Notes under the pieces: generated by a model
The model's input: the letters and a program-made list of their open reading frames with translations, nothing else
What the model was told of the DNA's origin: nothing
The model's database searches: none
Part shown: positions 58,997 through 64,000 of the stretch, piece after piece
Position numbering within the stretch: position 1 is the stretch's first letter
Layout of the letters: every line of letters begins with the position of its first letter
NCBI RefSeq assembly: GCF_018257575.1
Contig: NZ_JAERJP010000005.1
Coordinates: 62,001-126,000, forward strand
DNA length: 64,000 bases
From: Tatumella sp. JGM91
GTDB lineage: Bacteria > Pseudomonadota > Gammaproteobacteria > Enterobacterales > Enterobacteriaceae
Reading direction: 5' to 3'
Translations under genes and position numbers: made by a program

Positions 58997-61837
58997 GTGA
59001 AATATCTTGTCTCTTTTCGTACCACGCTACGGGTTTCTCGTTATCTGTTTCGCATACTGGCACTCTTGCTCTGGCTGCTGGGTGGGTTACTGAGCGCGTT
59101 TTACCTGCTGAATGTGTTACATGAAAAGGAATCGGATATCAGGGAACAGCTTTCCGGCAACTACAGTCTGGCCGGCTGGTATATCGCCCATTCCAATGAA
59201 GCGATGCGGGAACTGAAATACATTACCGAAGGGCAGTTAAATAATAGCCCCGATGATAACTCTTTTACCCTGAGCAGCAGCAAAAATTACTCGCCTCAGT
59301 TTTCACCGTTGTTCAGTGACGATGATTGCAGCAGCGTCGATACAGGCTGGCGGACTACGTTATCCACGCTGGGCGGTTTTTTGCATTACTGGGAAAGCCA
59401 GTATGTCTCATCTTATGAAATGAGCCGGATTTTTCTGCTGCATAATGGCAGTAATTGTCTGGCGACGTTTTCCTTTACAACCAGCGAAGTCAGCAGTGAC
59501 TCCGGCATGAATTCCCTGCAGGAAAATGTGCTGAGATTTAATAACAGCTCTGCGGCAGAACAACGTAACCCTGTCTACTGGATCACGGCGGGGAATCAGC
59601 CGGGCGTCGGGGCATTTTATATGATGATGCCGGTGTATACGGGCAATCAGCAGGTCGCTTTGCTGAGCTTTGAACAAAACTTACGGCTGGATGAGCTGGT
59701 TACCCCGGGCAGTACCCCGGTGGCTACGTCGATTGTTAATGATGATGATCAGCTGGTGTTATCCACGGACAGCAGTATCAGCAGCCATAGTTTCGAATCG
59801 CTGCCCGACAGCCGGGAGTGGTTTGGCTATATTAATGGCTATAGCCAGTTAATACTGAAGCAGTCACTGTCACCGAGCCCTTTCAGTATTATCTATTCTC
59901 TGCCGACCGGTTTGCTGTTTAATCAGATGAAACTGATGATCATCAATGCCATTCTGCTGAACATTTTCAGCGCATTAATTCTTATTGCACTGACGATCAT
60001 CTTTGAACGGCGGATGTTACTGCCAGCAGAAGATAATGCACTGCGTCTGGAGGAACATGAGCAGTTTAACCGGAAGATTGTAGCCTCTGCACCGGTCGGC
60101 ATCTGTATCCTGCGGACCAGTGATGGCAGTAATATTCTGAGTAACGAACTGGCACATGACTATCTGACGCTGCTGACGGCCGAAGATAAACTGCGGCTGA
60201 CAGAAATTATAGGCGGACAGCAGGTGAATTTTGTGGATGTGCTGACCGGCTCTAACACTAACCTGCAAATCAGTTTTGTCCATAGCCGTTACCGTAATGA
60301 AGATGTCGCTATCTGCGTACTGGTGGATGTCAGTGCCAGGATAAAAATGGAGCAGTCTCTGCAGGAAATGGCCGACTCAGCGGAACAGGCCAGCCAGTCA
60401 AAATCTATGTTCCTTGCTACCGTCAGCCATGAACTGCGTACGCCTCTGTACGGTATTATCGGTAATCTGGATTTACTGAAAACCCGCGAACTGCCGAAAA
60501 ATTCAGACGCACTGGTCAGTGCGATGACGAACTCATCAGATCTTTTATTGAAGATCATTAACGATATTCTTGATTTTTCCAAGATTGAATCTGAACAGTT
60601 AAAAATTGAACCAGGGACATTCTCCCCCCATGAGATGATGGGACATATTATCTCTAACTACCTGTCCCTGGTGGTAAAAAAACGCCTGACCCTGTATTGC
60701 CTGATCGAACATGATATTCCGACCGCCCTGTTTGGCGATGCCATGCGCCTGCAGCAGGTTGTCTCTAATCTGCTCAGTAATGCGATTAAGTTTACCCATA
60801 CCGGGGTTATCGTACTTCATGTCTATCAGCAACAGGGGTACCTGGCATTCAGGGTACGTGATACGGGGGTAGGGATACCCGCCCGCGATGTACTGCGTTT
60901 GTTTGACCCGTTCTTTCAGGTGGGCACCGGAGTACAACGTAATTTCCAGGGAACCGGACTGGGACTGGCTATTTGTGAAAAACTGATCAATATGATGGAT
61001 GGCGATATTGATGTGGAATCAGAACCGGGTATGGGCAGCCAGTTTACGGTGCGTCTGCCGGTATATCAGGGACTATGGACACCGGCAGCCAGTGATCTCA
61101 AAGGCAGGCGGATATATCTCTCCCTGAAAAACCGTTGTTTTGCCGATTATCTGCGACGCCAGTTACTGGCATTATCGGTGACGCTGCTGACCACAGAACA
61201 GCAGTTAACCCCGGAGGATATCTGGCTGACCGACTGTGACGATACTGCCGATATTGCCTGTAAAGCACGTATCTGTTTCAGCAGTGAGCACACGGATTTC
61301 CCGAGTGAAATCAGGCCAGGAGTATGGCTGATCACCACTTCGATGCCCCATGAGTTGCCGGAACTGTTGCGCCGCATTTACCGGCCGGTCAGTGAAGTGA
61401 AATTACTGACAGAGCAGACCCCGGATAATGGTGATAATAGTGCCAATGAAGATATTCTTATCCTGGTGGTGGACGATCATCCGATTAACCGGATGCTGTT
61501 GTCCGGCCAGTTGCACACCCTGGGATACCAGGTAAAAACGGCTCAGGATGGGGTGGATGCTCTGAACGTGATGAAACGCATTGATGCGGACATTGTGCTC
61601 AGTGATGTCAATATGCCGAATATGGATGGCTATACGCTGACACAGACCTTGCGTGAGTCGGGCTATCAGCGGCCGGTGATCGGCGTCACAGCCAATGCGC
61701 TGGCTGATGAGAAACAGCGTTGTCTGGCGGCGGGAATGGATGACTGTTTATCAAAACCAGTCACATTACAGGAGCTGAAAGTAAGCTTGCGCAGTTATAC
61801 AGAGCAGGTCAGAAAGTCCCGACCATCGCAGGCGTAA
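58997..61837 (+). CDS. rcsC: Hybrid sensor histidine kinase RcsC
   Basis: A 946-residue inner-membrane hybrid kinase of the Rcs phosphorelay. Two membrane helices (about 20-45 and 310-335) flank a periplasmic domain that is much more diverged from E. coli than the rest. A PAS-like/linker domain precedes the dimerisation domain with H478 (ATVSHELRTPLYG) and the HATPase (GVGIPARDVLRLFDPFFQVGTG, GTGLGLAICEKL). The ABL domain and receiver follow, with D870 in IVLSDVNMPNMDGY and Lys in CLSKPVT. The start is GTG at 58997, aligning MKYLVSFRTTL with E. coli; longer frames upstream are unconserved. It is convergent with rcsB. Confidence 0.96.
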   Translation: MKYLVSFRTTLRVSRYLFRILALLLWLLGGLLSAFYLLNVLHEKESDIREQLSGNYSLAGWYIAHSNEAMRELKYITEGQLNNSPDDNSFTLSSSKNYSPQFSPLFSDDDCSSVDTGWRTTLSTLGGFLHYWESQYVSSYEMSRIFLLHNGSNCLATFSFTTSEVSSDSGMNSLQENVLRFNNSSAAEQRNPVYWITAGNQPGVGAFYMMMPVYTGNQQVALLSFEQNLRLDELVTPGSTPVATSIVNDDDQLVLSTDSSISSHSFESLPDSREWFGYINGYSQLILKQSLSPSPFSIIYSLPTGLLFNQMKLMIINAILLNIFSALILIALTIIFERRMLLPAEDNALRLEEHEQFNRKIVASAPVGICILRTSDGSNILSNELAHDYLTLLTAEDKLRLTEIIGGQQVNFVDVLTGSNTNLQISFVHSRYRNEDVAICVLVDVSARIKMEQSLQEMADSAEQASQSKSMFLATVSHELRTPLYGIIGNLDLLKTRELPKNSDALVSAMTNSSDLLLKIINDILDFSKIESEQLKIEPGTFSPHEMMGHIISNYLSLVVKKRLTLYCLIEHDIPTALFGDAMRLQQVVSNLLSNAIKFTHTGVIVLHVYQQQGYLAFRVRDTGVGIPARDVLRLFDPFFQVGTGVQRNFQGTGLGLAICEKLINMMDGDIDVESEPGMGSQFTVRLPVYQGLWTPAASDLKGRRIYLSLKNRCFADYLRRQLLALSVTLLTTEQQLTPEDIWLTDCDDTADIACKARICFSSEHTDFPSEIRPGVWLITTSMPHELPELLRRIYRPVSEVKLLTEQTPDNGDNSANEDILILVVDDHPINRMLLSGQLHTLGYQVKTAQDGVDALNVMKRIDADIVLSDVNMPNMDGYTLTQTLRESGYQRPVIGVTANALADEKQRCLAAGMDDCLSKPVTLQELKVSLRSYTEQVRKSRPSQA

Positions 61838-61869
61838 CTGGCTGGATTTTTCATTTCAGTACAGAGAAC

Positions 61870-61900
61870 AGCAGCCTCTGCCTCAGGGCACGAGGCTGCT
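61870..61900. terminator. Hairpin between convergent rcsC and rcsB
   Basis: AGCAGCCTC and GAGGCTGCT pair around a 13-nt loop. It lies 32 nt after rcsC and 8 nt after the rcsB stop. No T-runs; weak or bidirectional terminator. Confidence 0.45.
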
Positions 61901-61907
61901 CAGATAA

Positions 61908-62555
61908 TCAGTCTTTTGGTGGTGTTGCGCTGACAGAAGACAGATAGTTAAGCAGGGCAATATCGTTATCCACACCCAGCTTCATCATGGCAGATTTTTT
62001 CTGGCTACTGATGGTTTTAATACTACGGTTCAGTTTGCGGGCGATTTCTGTTACTAAAAAACCTTCAGCAAACAAGCGCAGTACTTCACTCTCTTTCGGT
62101 GACAGACGTTTGTCTCCGTAGCCACCGGCACTGATTTTTTCCAGTAACCGGGCAACAGATTCCGGAGTGTACTTCTTACCTTTCTGCAGGGCGGCCAGAG
62201 CTTTAGGTAAATCGGTGGGAGCACCTTGTTTCAGTACAATGCCTTCGATATCCAGGTCCAGTACCGAACTGAGAATCGCCGGGTTGTTGTTCATCGTCAG
62301 CACGATGATCGCCAAATCCGGATAATGACGTTTTATATACTTAATCAGAGTGATCCCATCGCCGTATTTATCACCCGGCATCGACAGGTCGGTGATCAGG
62401 ACATTGGCTTCGAGCTTAGATAAGTTATTGATGAGTGTGGTTGAATCTTCGAACTCACCGACGACGTTAATCCAGTCTATCTGTTCCAGAGATTTACGGA
62501 TCCCGAATAAAACAATCGGATGATCATCGGCAATAATTACGTTTAAGTTATCCAT
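61908..62555 (-). CDS. rcsB: Response regulator RcsB
   Basis: A 215-residue FixJ/NarL-type regulator of capsule, motility and envelope stress genes. The receiver has D10/D11 and the phospho-acceptor D56 (LITDLSMPG). The LuxR-type HTH is in the last 65 residues (LSPKESEVLRLFAEGFLVTEIARKLNRSIKTISSQKKSAM). Almost identical to E. coli RcsB except at the extreme C-terminus. It lies 14 nt after rcsD in the same transcript. Confidence 0.97.
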   Translation of the reverse strand: MDNLNVIIADDHPIVLFGIRKSLEQIDWINVVGEFEDSTTLINNLSKLEANVLITDLSMPGDKYGDGITLIKYIKRHYPDLAIIVLTMNNNPAILSSVLDLDIEGIVLKQGAPTDLPKALAALQKGKKYTPESVARLLEKISAGGYGDKRLSPKESEVLRLFAEGFLVTEIARKLNRSIKTISSQKKSAMMKLGVDNDIALLNYLSSVSATPPKD

Positions 62556-62569
62556 TTTTTTTAGCTACC

Positions 62570-64000
62570 TTACTGCAGCAGTGAGTTCACGTAGTGTTCG
62601 ATATCACTGGTGGTATTTTTAATGTTTAAATCATCGCGCTCTTCAATCAAACGCTCCAACTGTTCACAGTATACTTTGCCATCCTGCAGGCCAAGCATCG
62701 CGAAAACGCCTTTCAGACGATGAGCAGTCAGGGCAAGCGCAGCATAATCGTTATCAGAAATTTCAAGATATAATTTTTCGACATCATCGGGCACTGTGTC
62801 CTTAAATATCTGAAAGTACTCGGGTTCTTTTAGCATATCGCCCGTGTTGCTCTCAGGAGCTTCCTCCGTCTCGTCCTTAGTCAGTTGTTTCTCAATCAGT
62901 AATAACAGCGCATCCAGAAATGCCTGGTTCAGATTATAATTCACCCGGTACTGTTGCGCATTAATCGCAGTATAACCCTGCTCTGAGCCGGTGATCAGCA
63001 GTGCCCATCCGCTCAGTCTGGCGGGCACATCAGTCAGCAGAAAATCATAGTCCTGGCCCGGCACCCGGTCGTCAGCTATCAGGCATTTTGCTCCCCAGAA
63101 CTCTAACTGACGACTGACAATTTTATAGATATCATCAACCACCACATCCACCAATACTGTTATTCCATCCAGTATTTTTTCTTCCTGATCGATTCCCTGT
63201 TGCTGAACCGGCAGAGGCATCAACAGACTAAAATGGCTGCCGATACCGGGTTTAGAGATAATATCCAGCTTTCCGTTCAGGGTCTGGCAAAACTGGCGAC
63301 AAAAAAACAAATCCATACTGTTTGATTTTTCATCATTGACCGTACTGACTTCTCCGCTGAACGGAAAATCGGCATTGGCTAATTCTGTCTTATTCAGACC
63401 CTGACCAGTATCTACAATATTTATCAATAGTCGATCAGTATGTTCCGGGCTTGCGCTGATCCTGACAGATATTTTACCCCAATGGGTCGTTCCGAAGGAG
63501 TACCAGAGTAGTGTCAGCAGAATTTCACGTAACAGGTTACGGTCACCGAGACGAATTTCGTCCGCAGGCCGTAAATTACTGACAATGATTTCCAGACCAC
63601 GCTGGTTAATTGATGGCAGTAAAGTGCTCACTATGTCATCAATAAGTTGCTGGAGACAGAAAGGCTGCAGGTCTGCTGACCACTGCCGGTTTTCCAGCCG
63701 GGTCAGCAAAATAATATTGCCGGTCATCCGCACCAGATGTTCGCCTGAATCGATCAGTTGCTGCCAGCCGGGTTCATCCAGCTGGCCATGCAGGGAAGTC
63801 AGACGCTGCAGTAACCGGTGCAGAGGCTGGCGAAAAGCGTTACCGATATTTTCCAGTAACTGATGCCGCATCTGGTGGTTTTGATCGAGAATTTTCTGGG
63901 CGTGCTGTAGTTTTTTATTCACCAGGATCTCCCTGTCCTGGTTACGGATCATAAAGAAGCAGTATTGAGGGGAACACTGACTTTGCTGGTGTCTGACTTC
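62570..64000 (-). CDS. rcsD: Phosphotransfer intermediate protein RcsD, C-terminal part
   Basis: About 476 C-terminal residues of RcsD, which relays phosphate from RcsC to RcsB. The frame is open to the window edge; the ATG at 63950-63952 is internal (CFFMIRNQDREILVNKKLQ matches the middle of E. coli RcsD). From there: a degenerate kinase-like dimerisation region without the phospho-His, a divergent HATPase (NIVDTGQGLN), an ABL-like domain and the C-terminal HPt domain with the phosphorylatable His in TAHRLKGVFAMLG. First gene of rcsD-rcsB. Confidence 0.95.
   Translation of the reverse strand, partial: EVRHQQSQCSPQYCFFMIRNQDREILVNKKLQHAQKILDQNHQMRHQLLENIGNAFRQPLHRLLQRLTSLHGQLDEPGWQQLIDSGEHLVRMTGNIILLTRLENRQWSADLQPFCLQQLIDDIVSTLLPSINQRGLEIIVSNLRPADEIRLGDRNLLREILLTLLWYSFGTTHWGKISVRISASPEHTDRLLINIVDTGQGLNKTELANADFPFSGEVSTVNDEKSNSMDLFFCRQFCQTLNGKLDIISKPGIGSHFSLLMPLPVQQQGIDQEEKILDGITVLVDVVVDDIYKIVSRQLEFWGAKCLIADDRVPGQDYDFLLTDVPARLSGWALLITGSEQGYTAINAQQYRVNYNLNQAFLDALLLLIEKQLTKDETEEAPESNTGDMLKEPEYFQIFKDTVPDDVEKLYLEISDNDYAALALTAHRLKGVFAMLGLQDGKVYCEQLERLIEERDDLNIKNTTSDIEHYVNSLLQ

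Noticed and set aside
1-64000. CRISPR arrays, tRNA/rRNA genes, insertion sequences, prophage
   Set aside because: No regularly spaced repeats, no recognisable tRNA cloverleaf or rRNA segments in the gaps, and no transposase, integrase or phage structural proteins among the open frames.

Overview
The window is a chromosomal segment from a member of the Enterobacterales. Gene content and order (fabB end, yfcJ, flk, pdxB-usg-truA, dedA, accD, folC, dedD, cvpA-purF, ubiX, hisJQMP, yfcD, pta/ackA, yfbV, yfbR, alaA, lrhA, nuoA-N, elaA, yfaY, yfaE-nrdB-nrdA, ubiG, gyrA, rcsC, rcsB-rcsD) follow the enterobacterial backbone known from E. coli K-12. They lack many E. coli genes (argT, folX/yfcEFGHIC, yfbT/U, elaB/C, the men and glp clusters). 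The proteins resemble E. coli orthologues closely but not at intra-genus level, and there is an LrhA/HexA/PecT-type regulator and a complete Rcs system. An Erwiniaceae-like lineage (Pantoea/Erwinia/Tatumella type) is plausible, but the genus cannot be fixed from sequence reading alone.

Layout. 1-416: C-terminus of fabB with its terminator. 501-5790: a three-gene block absent at this place in E. coli: an M20 amidohydrolase plus a DHA2-type MFS transporter (minus strand), divergent from an AraC regulator fused to a GH39-like domain. 5915-9301: yfcJ, flk and an inserted EamA transporter. 9492-19369: pdxB, usg, truA, dedA, accD, folC, dedD, cvpA, purF, ubiX, all on the plus strand, with a PurR operator before cvpA-purF. 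19551-22658: the basic amino-acid ABC transporter hisJQMP behind a sigma-54 promoter and an NtrC-type site. 22863-28327: yfcD, pta and ackA (acetate/acetyl-P pathway), yfbV and an unusual yfbR-like HD protein. 28480-31579: alaA and lrhA, separated by a 0.9-kb AT-rich gap. 32066-47120: the 13-gene nuo operon (NDH-1, fused nuoCD), ended by a strong terminator. 47236-50916: elaA, opgD, yfaY. 51047-54817: nrdA-nrdB-yfaE (class Ia ribonucleotide reductase and its ferredoxin) with DnaA boxes upstream. 55244-64000: ubiG, gyrA, and the Rcs phosphorelay with rcsC convergent to the rcsD-rcsB operon (rcsD is cut by the window edge).

Functionally the window is mainly housekeeping: respiration (NDH-1, ubiquinone steps ubiX/ubiG), overflow acetate metabolism, purine, folate, PLP and fatty-acid synthesis, dNTP supply, DNA topology and envelope stress signalling. 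No tRNA, rRNA, CRISPR array, insertion sequence or prophage was seen. The most unusual material is the accessory locus at 501-5790, whose regulator carries a glycosidase-like domain that seems to have lost its catalytic acid/base motif, and the yfbR-like protein with an altered HD active site. Several intercistronic hairpins and clustered DnaA boxes (upstream of nrdA and, less expectedly, accD) also deserve attention. All functional calls rest on recalled family motifs and recalled E. coli orthologues; no database search was run.
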